A stretch of 64,000 nucleotides of DNA. Origin: Streptomyces aureocirculatus. GTDB taxonomy: Bacteria; Actinomycetota; Actinomycetes; Streptomycetales; Streptomycetaceae. Of the stretch, positions 8,633 to 16,441 are shown piece by piece. The stretch spans positions 1 to 64,000 of the forward strand of contig NZ_JOAP01000016.1 of the NCBI RefSeq assembly GCF_000720475.1, read 5' to 3'. The position numbers were made by a program, and so were the translations under genes. A model generated the notes under the pieces. The model was not told the DNA's origin. It saw only the letters and a program-made list of their open reading frames with translations, and made no database searches. Within the stretch, counting starts at the first letter, position 1, and the number at the start of each line of letters is the position of its first letter.

Positions 8633-9142
8633 CTAACCGGGGGCGCCCAATTCCGCCCAAACCGTCTTACCCGCGGAATCAGCCGCCCGCACAACCCCCC
8701 AGTCGAGACAGAGCCGCTGCACGATAAACATGCCGTGCCCGCCGGGCCGCCCCGCACGATGCGGGGTCCGGGGAGCGGGCTGGCCGGCGCCACGGTCGGA
8801 GACCTCGATGCGCAGGACCTTTCCGTCACTGGAGAGCCAGAGCTCGTCAGGCCCCTCGGCGTGCAGGCACGCGTTGGTGACCAGCTCGGAGACAACGAGC
8901 AGCACATCCTCAGCGGCGGCACGGCGATCCGCACCCGACGCGGGCAGCCAGCCCCAGGCGTGCAGCGCCTCCCGGGTGAAGTCGCGTGCGAGCGGCACGA
9001 CGCCGCTCTCCCCGTTCAGGCTCAGCCTGCGAACCTGACGGGCCCCGGACTCCGGGGCGGTCGCGGGCGCGGGAGCAGCCGCGACCGCGGCCTCCGGCTC
9101 CGGGCCACGGTCGCCCGGCGAGCAAGGCCGGGTGGTGCTCAT
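8633..9142 (-). CDS. RsbW-like ATP-binding protein (anti-sigma kinase type)
   Basis: A 169-residue protein with a GHKL/HATPase_c_2 fold. ELVTNACLHAEGP is the N-box, VSDRGAG the G1 box, and GGHGMFIVQRLCLDWGV the G2 region. Such proteins bind and inhibit SigB/SigF-type sigma factors and phosphorylate STAS antagonists. The first 35 residues are a Pro/Ala-rich extension. The ATG was used; a GTG two codons earlier sits closer to GAGGTGAA and is equally possible. It lies beside the STAS gene (9456-9824) and a sigma factor, so all three probably form a partner-switching module. Confidence 0.75.
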   Translation of the reverse strand: MSTTRPCSPGDRGPEPEAAVAAAPAPATAPESGARQVRRLSLNGESGVVPLARDFTREALHAWGWLPASGADRRAAAEDVLLVVSELVTNACLHAEGPDELWLSSDGKVLRIEVSDRGAGQPAPRTPHRAGRPGGHGMFIVQRLCLDWGVVRAADSAGKTVWAELGAPG

Positions 9143-9455
9143 CAGCACTTCACCTCACCGACAAGAGGACTGGACAAGTGACGAGGGTGCGGGGCCCCGA
9201 CGGACCCCTGCCCGCGGGCTGCCTCCTGGCCGCCTACCGCTCTGACTTTTACTTGCTGACTGACTGAACTGACGCCGACCCGAGCCGACGCCGAATCGAC
9301 GCCGAGCCGACGACAGATCCAGGTTGTCTCCTGCCCGGCAGTTCCGCAGGAACACCCATGGATTTGGGAGGAACCGTGTGACGCTGATAACGCATCGATC
9401 ACATAGCGACAACTGACGCGTAACACTACGCGCCGCACACGGAGAGTCACCCGAC
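9143..9455. other. Intergenic region, no gene seen
   Basis: This 313-base gap separates the STAS gene from the ATP-binding gene; both read leftwards. It is less GC-rich than its surroundings and has short GACGCCGA-like direct repeats around 9270-9315. It probably carries the promoter of the ATP-binding gene, but I cannot place a convincing promoter. Confidence 0.5.
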
Positions 9456-9824
9456 TCAGTCGGCCAGCGCCGCTTCGAGCGTCTCGTGGACGGTAAAGAC
9501 GGCGTCGGCACCGGTGATCTCGAAGACCCGCGCCACCACCGGCAGCATCCCGGCCAGATGGACGCCACCTCCGGAGGCCTCGGCCTTGAGCCGGGCCCCG
9601 AGGAGCACATTGAGCCCCGTCGAGTCACAGAACTCAAGCCGCGAACAGTCGACCACGAGGCGTGTGAAGCCGTCGTCGACGCAGGCCTCCAGCGGCTCGC
9701 GCAACAAATCGGCGGTGTGGTGATCCAACTCACCCGCCGGAGTCACGACGGCACTGTGGCCCTCTTTCCGGACTTCGACCAGAAGCCGGCCCCTGTGTGC
9801 GCTGCCGACCGTCCCGCGGTCCAT
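9456..9824 (-). CDS. STAS-domain anti-sigma factor antagonist
   Basis: A 122-residue STAS protein of the SpoIIAA/RsbV/BldG type. VTPAGELDHHTAD is the N-terminal STAS strand. LEFCDSTGLNVLLGA carries the conserved serine that a partner kinase phosphorylates. Unphosphorylated antagonist binds the anti-sigma factor and frees the sigma factor. The ATG has GAGAG upstream. It diverges from the sigma gene at 10098 and precedes the ATP-binding protein gene at 8633. By remembered synteny this may be ArsI of the S. coelicolor SigI locus (inference). Confidence 0.85.
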   Translation of the reverse strand: MDRGTVGSAHRGRLLVEVRKEGHSAVVTPAGELDHHTADLLREPLEACVDDGFTRLVVDCSRLEFCDSTGLNVLLGARLKAEASGGGVHLAGMLPVVARVFEITGADAVFTVHETLEAALAD

Positions 9825-10097
9825 GCCGTCACTCTCTTCCCGACAAGTCGTGGGCTGTTCCTTGCGCGCTGTGAGACGCGATGACGCCCCTGAACACTAC
9901 GCCTTCCTTGCGCCTTGGGGTACCCGAACATCCTCCTGAATTCGGACATTTCGGAACGGAACGCACTTGCGACTCCGGCGCGGAAGCGGGTAGGGGTAGA
10001 AGAGACATCAATCGACACGGACGGCCATGGAGGCGCCGCACACCGCAGTACACGTAGTGGCATCGGCAGCCATATGCCGAGAACGATGGAGGAGACC

Positions 10098-11096
10098 ATG
10101 TCACCCCGGCTCGACGAATCGCATACTGACCAGGCGACGTCGACACTCCCGCCGAACCGCACGAACCGCACGAACCGCACCGAGACCGAGATCACAGTGA
10201 TTCCGGCGCCCTCGGCTCCCGCCGACGAGGCCGCGCCGATCGCGACTACCGCCGTGCGCCCGTCCGCCGGTATCGGCGAACCGCACGAGAGCCTGCCCGG
10301 GCTCCCCGAGATTCCCCCCTACGACGAGGTGGGGGCGTTGGACGCGCGCGCCCTCTCCAAGACCCTCTTCGAACGGCTCGAATCCCTCGAAGAGGGCACG
10401 TACGAGTACGCGTACGTCCGCAACACCCTCGTCGAACTCAACCTGGCCCTGGTCAAGTTCGCCGCCTCCCGGTTCCGCTCCCGCAGCGAGCCGATGGAGG
10501 ACATCATCCAGGTCGGCACCATCGGCCTGATCAAGTCGATCGACCGGTTCGAACTGAGCCGCGGCGTGGAGTTCCCCACCTTCGCGATGCCGACGATCGT
10601 CGGTGAGATCAAGCGCTTCTTCCGCGACACCTCGTGGTCGGTGCGGGTGCCGCGCCGGCTTCAGGAGCTCCGCCTCGACCTCGCCAAGGCGGGCGACGAG
10701 CTGGCGCAGCAGTTCGACCGCGCGCCGACAGTGGCCGAACTCGCCGAGCGCCTCGGCATCTCGAACGACGAGGTCATCGAGGGCATGGCGGCGTCGAACG
10801 CCTACACCGCCAGCTCGCTGGACGCCCAGCCGGAGGAGGACGACTCCGAGGGCGCCCTCGCCGACCGCATCGGCTACGAGGACCACGGCCTGGAGGGCAT
10901 CGAGTACATCGAGTCCTTGAAGCCGCTCATCGCCGAACTGCCCGCCCGGGACCGCAAGATCCTCTCCCTGCGCTTCGTCGCCAACCTGACGCAGTCGGAG
11001 ATCGGCGAGGAACTCGGCATCTCCCAGATGCACGTGTCCCGTCTGCTGTCCCGCACTCTCACGCGCCTCCGCAAGGGGCTGACCCTGGAGGAGTAG
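10098..11096 (+). CDS. sigI: SigB/SigF-family RNA polymerase sigma factor (SigI-like)
   Basis: A 332-residue group 3 sigma factor. After a variable N-terminus of about 85 residues come region 2 (EDIIQVGTIGLIKSIDRFELSRGVEFPTFA split by normal spacing), region 3 (RRLQELRLDLAKAGDELAQQ) and region 4 with the -35-binding helix-turn-helix (LTQSEIGEELGISQMHVSRLLSRTL). It directs stress or developmental promoters. The ATG at 10098 was chosen because GGAGGAGACC is directly upstream, although the frame is open back to 9915. The sequence NRTNRTNRT near the start is a short repeat. It diverges from the STAS gene and converges on an ATP-binding gene. The name sigI rests on remembered gene order next to hut genes, so treat it as provisional. 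Confidence 0.8.
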   Translation: MSPRLDESHTDQATSTLPPNRTNRTNRTETEITVIPAPSAPADEAAPIATTAVRPSAGIGEPHESLPGLPEIPPYDEVGALDARALSKTLFERLESLEEGTYEYAYVRNTLVELNLALVKFAASRFRSRSEPMEDIIQVGTIGLIKSIDRFELSRGVEFPTFAMPTIVGEIKRFFRDTSWSVRVPRRLQELRLDLAKAGDELAQQFDRAPTVAELAERLGISNDEVIEGMAASNAYTASSLDAQPEEDDSEGALADRIGYEDHGLEGIEYIESLKPLIAELPARDRKILSLRFVANLTQSEIGEELGISQMHVSRLLSRTLTRLRKGLTLEE

Positions 11097-11171
11097 GCCG
11101 ACCGTCTCGCGTTCCTGTTCTGTCGGGTGCCCAGGCGCTCCGCGAGCAAACGGTTTTGACGGCACATCGTT

Positions 11172-11200
11172 GTGGGGCCGCCCCCAGTGGGCGGCCCCAC
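11172..11200 (+). terminator. Perfect 12-bp hairpin between sigma gene and convergent ATP-binding gene
   Basis: GTGGGGCCGCCC pairs perfectly with GGGCGGCCCCAC around a five-base loop. It starts 75 bases after the sigma stop and 22 bases from the stop of the convergent gene, so it could terminate both. Confidence 0.75.
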
Positions 11201-11221
11201 GCGTGTGTTCCGTGCCCGGCC

Positions 11222-11599
11222 TCACCCCTCCCCCACCTCGCACCAGACGGTCTTGCTGTCGGCCCCCTGCTCCACGCCCCACCGCAGCGATACCGCGTCG
11301 ACCAGGGCAAGACCGCGCCCGGCCTCGTCGCCACTCCCCGCGTTCCGGAGCACCGGCCAGGCCCGGGGGTCGGGATCGGTGACGGCCACGCGGGTCCGCC
11401 CGTCCCCCGCCCTCGTGAGCCGGACGGTCACCGGCGTCCCCGCACCGAGGTGCCGGATCACGTTGCTGAGCAGTTCACTGACGCATAGCTGTACGCCGGG
11501 GTGGCCACCCAGCACGCGCCGAAGCTCGGGCACCGCCTTGGGGACGGCGAGGAGTGCCACCTCGAAGGTGGGGGCGGGGTGCGGATCCTGATCGTGCAT
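11222..11599 (-). CDS. ATP-binding regulatory protein (HATPase_c_2)
   Basis: A 125-residue GHKL-fold protein with an N-box (CVSELLSNVIRHLG), G1 (VTDPDP, where DxG is replaced by DPD) and G2 (GRGLALVDAVSLRWGV). Streptomyces have many such small RsbW-like proteins; some are anti-sigma factors and others have no known partner. The altered G1 box may weaken ATP use. The ATG start has only a weak AAGAAGG site 13 bases upstream; a GTG at 11644 is the alternative. It converges on the sigma gene and diverges from an XRE regulator, a common setting for DUF397/XRE loci. Confidence 0.7.
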   Translation of the reverse strand: MHDQDPHPAPTFEVALLAVPKAVPELRRVLGGHPGVQLCVSELLSNVIRHLGAGTPVTVRLTRAGDGRTRVAVTDPDPRAWPVLRNAGSGDEAGRGLALVDAVSLRWGVEQGADSKTVWCEVGEG

Positions 11600-11719
11600 G
11601 GGGGTACGCCTTCTTCCGTGCGCTCTCTGTGACGTTCTGGTCACACAGTGACGTCACGGCACGTAACGTGACAGAGGTTCGAGTTGCGCAGGGGAACTGG
11701 CAAAGGGCGGTGGTGCGTT

Positions 11720-12565
11720 GTGCCTCCTCGCAAGGACACCGACGCGTCGGCGAGCGTGCCGGCTTTCTACGGCGCGGAGTTGCGTTTCAAGAGGGAGGCT
11801 GCGGGCCTTACCCTCGAACGCCTGGCGGAGGGCAGCTACCGGGGCGTCCCGTTCCTCAGCCAGATCGAGCGCGGCGAGCGCCGCATGCCGTTCGACCTGG
11901 CCCAGCACGTCGACGCGAAGCTGGGGACGGACGGCTTTTTCCAGCGCCGCTGTGAAGACGCCCGCAAGGCGCGGCAGGAGGGCCACGCCGAGTACTTCGC
12001 GGACGTGGTCGAGATGGAGCGGTTTGCGGAGTCCATCGAGGACTGGGCGCCGATGATCGTCCCCGGGTTGTTGCAGACGCCCGCCTACGCGCGAGCGATC
12101 GTACGGGCAGCGATGCCTCGCGCATCGGTCGACGAAGTCGAGAAGAAGGTTGCCGCACGGGTGAAGAGGGGCGACCTCTTCCAGCGGGAGTCGCCCCCGG
12201 AGTTCTGGGCCATCCTGGACGAGTCGGCGATTCGCCGCCGGATCCTTCCGCCAGAGGGGATGACCGAACTGCTGGAGCACATCGCCGAGGTGGTCAGGGG
12301 GACCCGCTCCATTTTGCAGATCGTCCCGGAAACCACCGCGGCCCATCCGTTCATGATGGGCATGACCAGGGCCATGACCTTCGCGGACGCGCCTCCGGTG
12401 GTGTACACCGAGAGCCTGCACAGCGGCCAACTCATCGACTTTCCACCGCTCGTGAAGCAGTACCGAGCGTCGTACGATCTGCTCAGGGCCGCCGCACTGC
12501 CGCCTGAGGCGTCCCTGGCCATGGTCGAGGATGCGGCTGAGGAACACCGAAATGACAAGCCATGA
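11720..12565 (+). CDS. XRE-type regulator with DUF5753
   Basis: A 281-residue protein. An N-terminal helix-turn-helix (about residues 15-70: FYGAELRFKREAAGLTLERLAE…SQIERGERRMP) is followed by the DUF5753 ligand/effector domain, recognised by MIVPGLLQTPAYARAIV and the C-terminal FMMGMTRAMTF…VVYTE region. These pair with small DUF397 proteins, as here, where the next gene overlaps by 14 bases. The family includes WhiJ-like developmental regulators. The GTG start is in frame after GGGCGGTGGTGCGTT. It diverges from the ATP-binding gene at 11599. Confidence 0.85.
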   Translation: MPPRKDTDASASVPAFYGAELRFKREAAGLTLERLAEGSYRGVPFLSQIERGERRMPFDLAQHVDAKLGTDGFFQRRCEDARKARQEGHAEYFADVVEMERFAESIEDWAPMIVPGLLQTPAYARAIVRAAMPRASVDEVEKKVAARVKRGDLFQRESPPEFWAILDESAIRRRILPPEGMTELLEHIAEVVRGTRSILQIVPETTAAHPFMMGMTRAMTFADAPPVVYTESLHSGQLIDFPPLVKQYRASYDLLRAAALPPEASLAMVEDAAEEHRNDKP

Positions 12566-12770
12566 AACCGACTTGAGCGACGCCGTGTGGCGCAGGAGCA
12601 GCTACAGCAACGGTACCGGCGGCGAATGCGTCGAGATAGCCCCCAACCTCCCCGGAACCGTCCCCGTCCGGGACTCCAAGGTCCCGGACGGCCCCGCCCT
12701 TGTGATCACCGCGCCCGCGTGGGTTCCCTTCGTCACGGCAGTCGCGAGGCGCGAACTGGGCAGTTGTTGA
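12552..12770 (+). CDS. DUF397 small protein
   Basis: A 72-residue DUF397 protein with the hallmark WRRSSYSNGTGGECVEIA, VRDSK and a C-terminal FV-type end (WVPFVTAVARRE). The ATG, preceded by GAGGA, lies inside the end of the XRE/DUF5753 gene, so the pair is translationally coupled. Such pairs act as regulator plus small antagonist or partner in Streptomyces; mechanism is not shown here. Confidence 0.9.
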   Translation: MTSHETDLSDAVWRRSSYSNGTGGECVEIAPNLPGTVPVRDSKVPDGPALVITAPAWVPFVTAVARRELGSC

Positions 12771-12773
12771 TGG

Positions 12774-13205
12774 TCACGGAGTTCCCACGTAGTACTGGGG
12801 ATAACGGGTGTGCTTGATCGAGATCTGCTCGGGCGTGAGGACGGGCACAGTCATGTTGCCCGTGACCAACACATCATGATGTGACCAGTTGCCAACATCG
12901 GCTCGACGGCCGCCACGCTGCAGCCCCCACTCCCCACGGGGGAGCTTCGCGACGAGGTCGGCACCCATGATGACGGCACGAGTTGCCTGAGTGATGATCC
13001 AACGCGCCTTCTCGCCTTCCTGCGCAGTCGAGCGGCAGCATCGATTCGCCATCTGCCAGAGCTTCTCCCACTGGACACCCGGTGTCACCGGACCGATGTA
13101 GGCGATTTGCTGATCCTCCACAAGCTTCGACGTATAGCCGAAAACTGGTCCGAACAAGCTGAAGGCTGCGACTCGCCCTTGCCCTTTGTGGGCAGCTTCC
13201 GGCAT
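12774..13205 (-). CDS. Hypothetical protein
   Basis: A 143-residue protein that I do not recognise. It begins MPEAAHKGQGRVAAFSLFGP. It has a Cys pair (NRCC) in the middle and polar, Trp-containing segments (WEKLWQMA, GEWGLQRG), and ends YPQYYVGTP. There is no signal peptide or membrane segment. An AGAGGGA site seven bases before the ATG supports the start. It lies 64 bases downstream of the Cys-ended gene at 13270 and probably shares its transcript. Its codon use is less GC-biased than its neighbours, a hint of recent acquisition. Confidence 0.6.
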   Translation of the reverse strand: MPEAAHKGQGRVAAFSLFGPVFGYTSKLVEDQQIAYIGPVTPGVQWEKLWQMANRCCRSTAQEGEKARWIITQATRAVIMGADLVAKLPRGEWGLQRGGRRADVGNWSHHDVLVTGNMTVPVLTPEQISIKHTRYPQYYVGTP

Positions 13206-13269
13206 GGGATTCCCTCTACAGAGTCGACAGCGCCCGGACTCTCGGGTCCGGGCGCCAAAGGTTGATCAC

Positions 13270-13713
13270 CTAGCAGCAGGGGCCATCGCCGCAGCAGGCC
13301 GGTTCGTTGCACGCGGCGGCTGTTTGCCACAATCGCTTGTCCACTTGGAACCCCGCCCTTTCGATGTGCTCCACGACCGAGACCATCAGGCCTCGGGAGC
13401 GCACCTTCGAGTTGGGCTTGTGATGCAGGAAACGTCCGAAGTTCGTGCGGCACCACTCGGCGTACTCGACGCTGTGGAGCATGAAGGTGTGCCAGGCCGG
13501 ATCGACTTCTTTCGACGGAGCGAGAGTGCCTTCCGTGTGGGTCGTTCCCATGGTCCACAGGAACGCCAGTCCTTGATCCATGATCCGGTCAGCCACGCTG
13601 TGTTCGAGCCCGTACTCGTCGGCGCAGAAATCCACCAGACGCCGGAACAGGTCCTGCGGAACGAGGTCTCGGCCTTGCCGTGTCTTGACCGAATGCTGCA
13701 GAGCGAGAGACAT
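13270..13713 (-). CDS. Small GRDP/DUF1399-like protein with cysteine-rich C-terminus
   Basis: A 147-residue protein. The centre, EVDPAWHTFMLHSVEYAEWC followed by FGRFLHHKP, resembles the WH..ML….Y..FC…FG..IHH core of glycine-rich-domain (DUF1399) proteins; this is a by-eye match. The last 14 residues, ACNEPACCGDGPCC, contain five cysteines in CxxxxCC and CC patterns and could bind metal or be modified. It follows an XRE/DUF5753 gene (13810) and precedes another unknown gene on the same strand. Function unknown. Confidence 0.6.
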   Translation of the reverse strand: MSLALQHSVKTRQGRDLVPQDLFRRLVDFCADEYGLEHSVADRIMDQGLAFLWTMGTTHTEGTLAPSKEVDPAWHTFMLHSVEYAEWCRTNFGRFLHHKPNSKVRSRGLMVSVVEHIERAGFQVDKRLWQTAAACNEPACCGDGPCC

Positions 13714-13809
13714 GACGTCTCTTCCCTTCTTCTATGGAAGCCGGGGACACCAAGAGCATCGGACCGCGAGGTTGCGGGGCTCAACGAATGTGCCGGAACT
13801 TGCCGACGA

Positions 13810-14658
13810 TCACCTGAGAGCCTCAATCGCCTTCGCGATGAGAGAGCGTGCCGCGGGACCGTACACAGCCATTTCTGCCAGCGTCGCGAACGTCTCGGCG
13901 TATATGTTGATCTCGTGGGGCTGGACAATGGTCAGGTGGGCCGAGACCAATTCGACATTGGCCTGTGCTTCATCGAAGAGGAAGAAGCCCTCTACGGGCC
14001 ATAGAGCGGAGCGGTCGGTGTCGAGCGGGATGATGCCGAGGCTGACTGACGGCAGCGTGGAGACAGAGCGCAGATGCCCGAGCTGAGCGGCCATGGTCTC
14101 GATGCCGCCGATGCGGTATCTGAGTGCCGCCTCTTCCAGGATGATCGAGAAGCGGTGATTACCCTCATACACGATGTGTTGCTTGGCGACTCGGATGGGC
14201 ACGGCCTCGTCCACGTCGTCGACGAGCCGGCGACGGACGCGGATTGAGGTCAACAGCGATCTGATGTAGGCCTCTGTTTGCATGGGTCCTGGGATGAGCC
14301 AGGAGGAATAGATGCGGTACCGAAGAGTTCGCTCCCAGACCGGGATCACTGATTCCTGAACCCGTCGGAGTCCAGAGCGTTCAAGTCGACGCCACTCGAC
14401 ATACATGCCGTCGATGCCTCGTGCGGTGGCAATCAAATCCTCGGTCAGATGCGCTGCTCCGCAATGGCACGTATAGGCACGGATGTCATCGAATGATGGC
14501 GGCCTGGAGCCGTTCTCAAGCCGTGAGCACTTGGATTCGTGCCAGCCTGCAAGAGCAGCCAGCGCCCGCGCGGAGAGCCCTGAGTCCTTCCGGATCTCGC
14601 GCAGGCGCCGACCGAACGCAAAACGCGCCTCCTGGACCGAGGAGGATGGCGTAGTCAC
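13810..14658 (-). CDS. XRE-type regulator with DUF5753 (second copy)
   Basis: A 282-residue relative of the regulator at 11720. The helix-turn-helix is at residues 15-70 (FGRRLREIRKDSGLSARALAALAGWHESKCSRLENG). DUF5753 follows (WLIPGPMQTEAYIRSLL, FSIILEEAALRYRIGG, FFLFDEAQANVELV). The GTG start has no clear Shine-Dalgarno and lies 23 bases after the DUF6879 stop, so it is probably read from the same mRNA. DUF5753/DUF6879 neighbours are a recurring Streptomyces pair. Confidence 0.85.
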   Translation of the reverse strand: MTTPSSSVQEARFAFGRRLREIRKDSGLSARALAALAGWHESKCSRLENGSRPPSFDDIRAYTCHCGAAHLTEDLIATARGIDGMYVEWRRLERSGLRRVQESVIPVWERTLRYRIYSSWLIPGPMQTEAYIRSLLTSIRVRRRLVDDVDEAVPIRVAKQHIVYEGNHRFSIILEEAALRYRIGGIETMAAQLGHLRSVSTLPSVSLGIIPLDTDRSALWPVEGFFLFDEAQANVELVSAHLTIVQPHEINIYAETFATLAEMAVYGPAARSLIAKAIEALR

Positions 14659-14681
14659 CGAAGATCAGCCTGTTCTGCCCG

Positions 14682-15194
14682 TCACGCCAATCGGTACTCG
14701 GCGTGCGGCAGGGCCTTCTCCCAGACCGACTCGAAAGCCCCGGAGAGGAAGGACACGAGCTGAGGGTCGTCGGTGTACTCGTGCTCCAACGAGTCACCGT
14801 CCCCGTCGAAGTGGTTGATCAGCGCCATCCGCCGGTCGAAGACCCAGAAATCGTTGCCCGGCAGGGCCAGGGAGGTCGCCTGCCGTCGCGGCAACCAGCG
14901 GACGTCTTCCCCCGCGTCGATGTTGAGCCCTTCGGTGACCGAGTGCTCGAAGCGGATGTAGTCCGACACTGGTTCGGAGACGATGCGAGCGCGTCGAACA
15001 ACGACACCTCGGCTGGTGGCCTTCTTCACGGTGGCGAGCCAGTCACTCCAACGCTCGACCGGATCGAGTTCCTTGCCCGCGGCCCAGTCGATGAATGCGG
15101 GGTCCGATCGCATGTAGCCGTCACGCATCTCCAAGTGGACTGCTGACTCTTGGCTGTGGTGAAACAACTCGTCAAACGCCGGGACCTTCGGCAC
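14682..15194 (-). CDS. DUF6879 family protein
   Basis: A 170-residue protein of the DUF6879 type: FDELFHHSQESAVHLEMRDGY, WLATVKKATSRGVVVRRARIVSEPVSDYIRFEH (read in parts) and LPGNDFWVFDRR. The family usually sits beside XRE/DUF5753 genes, as here. The GTG start follows GGAGGTGAAGC and overlaps the end of the upstream small gene by 23 bases. The role is unknown, perhaps a partner of the DUF5753 regulator. Confidence 0.8.
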   Translation of the reverse strand: MPKVPAFDELFHHSQESAVHLEMRDGYMRSDPAFIDWAAGKELDPVERWSDWLATVKKATSRGVVVRRARIVSEPVSDYIRFEHSVTEGLNIDAGEDVRWLPRRQATSLALPGNDFWVFDRRMALINHFDGDGDSLEHEYTDDPQLVSFLSGAFESVWEKALPHAEYRLA

Positions 15195-15399
15195 GCTTCA
15201 CCTCCAGGAAGAACTGCACCATCCGCCTCGGGATCTCGACCACCGTCTCATGGTCAGGCAGGTCCATCATGGCCAGACGTTCCGCATCATCGACCTTCAC
15301 CCCTTGGACGAGGTAAGTGTCCTTGGTGTCGTCGAGATAGATCGTTGGAGACCCCCCGCTGGGGCTCTCGGGGTCCTTGCCGAGCTTACGCAGGGCCAT
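15172..15399 (-). CDS. Small hypothetical protein upstream of DUF6879
   Basis: A 75-residue acidic protein beginning MALRKLGKDPESPSGGSP. It contains IYLDDTKDTYLVQG and HETVVEIPRRMVQFFLEV. The start is firm because GAGGAGGACATC precedes the ATG. It overlaps the DUF6879 gene, and these small proteins recur upstream of DUF6879 genes. No enzymatic motif is visible. It is the likely first gene of a leftward operon of up to five genes (15399 to 12774). Confidence 0.75.
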   Translation of the reverse strand: MALRKLGKDPESPSGGSPTIYLDDTKDTYLVQGVKVDDAERLAMMDLPDHETVVEIPRRMVQFFLEVKRAEGPGV

Positions 15400-15502
15400 G
15401 ATGTCCTCCTCGGTCAGAGTCGACGGTCTGTGTGAGCAACCGTGCACCGTCCTCCCCCTTCGGCACAGTGAACTTGCCGAAACTTGCCCGCAGGGCCATC
15501 CC

Positions 15503-16354
15503 TCAGCCCGGCACATCCATCCGCTGCGTCCCCACCACCGACAGCAGCCGCATGGCCTGTTCCGAAGGGGTGCCGGGGGTTGCCGTGTAGAAGAAGACCC
15601 GCTGGTCGCGGTCGGTGATGTCCAGGGCGTCGCAGTTGACGGCTACGGGGCCCACCAGGGGGTGGTGGAAGGTTTTGCAGAGGGTGGGGCGGGGGGAGAC
15701 CTCGTGGGCGGCCCAGATGTGGGCGAAGTCCTCGCTGGCGGTGAGGAGTTCGTCCACCAGGGCCGACACCTCCGGGTCACCGGGGTAGCGGGCCGCCGTC
15801 GCGCGCAGGTGCTGGGCCGCGGTCCGCGCGAACGTGTCGGCGTCCGAGACGCCGTAGAGCCGTCGGCCGTCCCGGTGGGGGCCCAGGAAGGCGCGCCGGA
15901 CGAGGTTGCGGTCCCGGCGCGGCAGGGCCGAGAAGTCCTCCATCAGGGCGGCGGCCAACGCGTTCCAGGCGATGACCTCGTACGTCGCCGACACCACGAG
16001 CGCCGCCGTCTCCGGCAACCGGTCCAGGAGGTCGATGATGCTCCGGCGCACCTCCCGCGAGGGGCCGGGCGGAGGTCCCGGCGGGGCTCCGGCGAGGTGG
16101 TGGAGGTGGTCGCGTTCGGCGTCCGACAGGCGCAGGGCGCGCGCCAACTGGGCGAGCACCTCGCGGGACGGGTGCGGAGCCCTGGCCTGCTCCAGGCGCG
16201 CGTAGTACTCGGTCGAGATGAACGCCAACTGCGCCACCTCCTCGCGGCGCAGCCCCGGCGTGCGGCGGCGCGGCCCCGCGGGCAGGCCGACTTCGTCGGG
16301 CGCGATGCGTTCACGCCTGCTGCGCAGGAAGCCCGCCAGTTCTTGTCGGTTCAC
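15503..16354 (-). CDS. XRE regulator with MmyB-like ligand-binding domain
   Basis: A 283-residue transcriptional regulator. The helix-turn-helix is at residues 10-75 (RRRTPGLRREEVAQLAFISTEYYARLEQ in parts). The MmyB-like PAS-type domain follows, with the typical ATYEVIAWNALAAALM, RNLVRRAFL and RVFFYTATPGTPSEQAMRLL. Many of these regulate a divergent oxidoreductase gene, and here an SDR starts 87 bases away on the other strand. It probably represses that SDR in response to a small molecule. The GTG start begins VNRQELAGFLRSRRERIAP. Confidence 0.9.
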   Translation of the reverse strand: MNRQELAGFLRSRRERIAPDEVGLPAGPRRRTPGLRREEVAQLAFISTEYYARLEQARAPHPSREVLAQLARALRLSDAERDHLHHLAGAPPGPPPGPSREVRRSIIDLLDRLPETAALVVSATYEVIAWNALAAALMEDFSALPRRDRNLVRRAFLGPHRDGRRLYGVSDADTFARTAAQHLRATAARYPGDPEVSALVDELLTASEDFAHIWAAHEVSPRPTLCKTFHHPLVGPVAVNCDALDITDRDQRVFFYTATPGTPSEQAMRLLSVVGTQRMDVPG

Positions 16355-16358
16355 TTGT

Positions 16359-16410
16359 CCAGTGTGCGCTGGTCACGGGGTGCGCAGCCAGGTACTGCCA
16401 GTGCCTGGAC
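16359..16410. promoter_or_regulatory. Divergent regulator/SDR intergenic region with candidate operators
   Basis: The 87-base gap carries a near-palindrome, CCAGTGTGCGCTGG (16359-16372), and shortly after it an inverted CCAGG…CCTGG pair. These are plausible binding sites for the MmyB-type regulator. Assignment is inference from position only. Confidence 0.35.
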
Positions 16411-16441
16411 GGCTCCGGCGGGCCGGCACAGGCTCCTCGGC

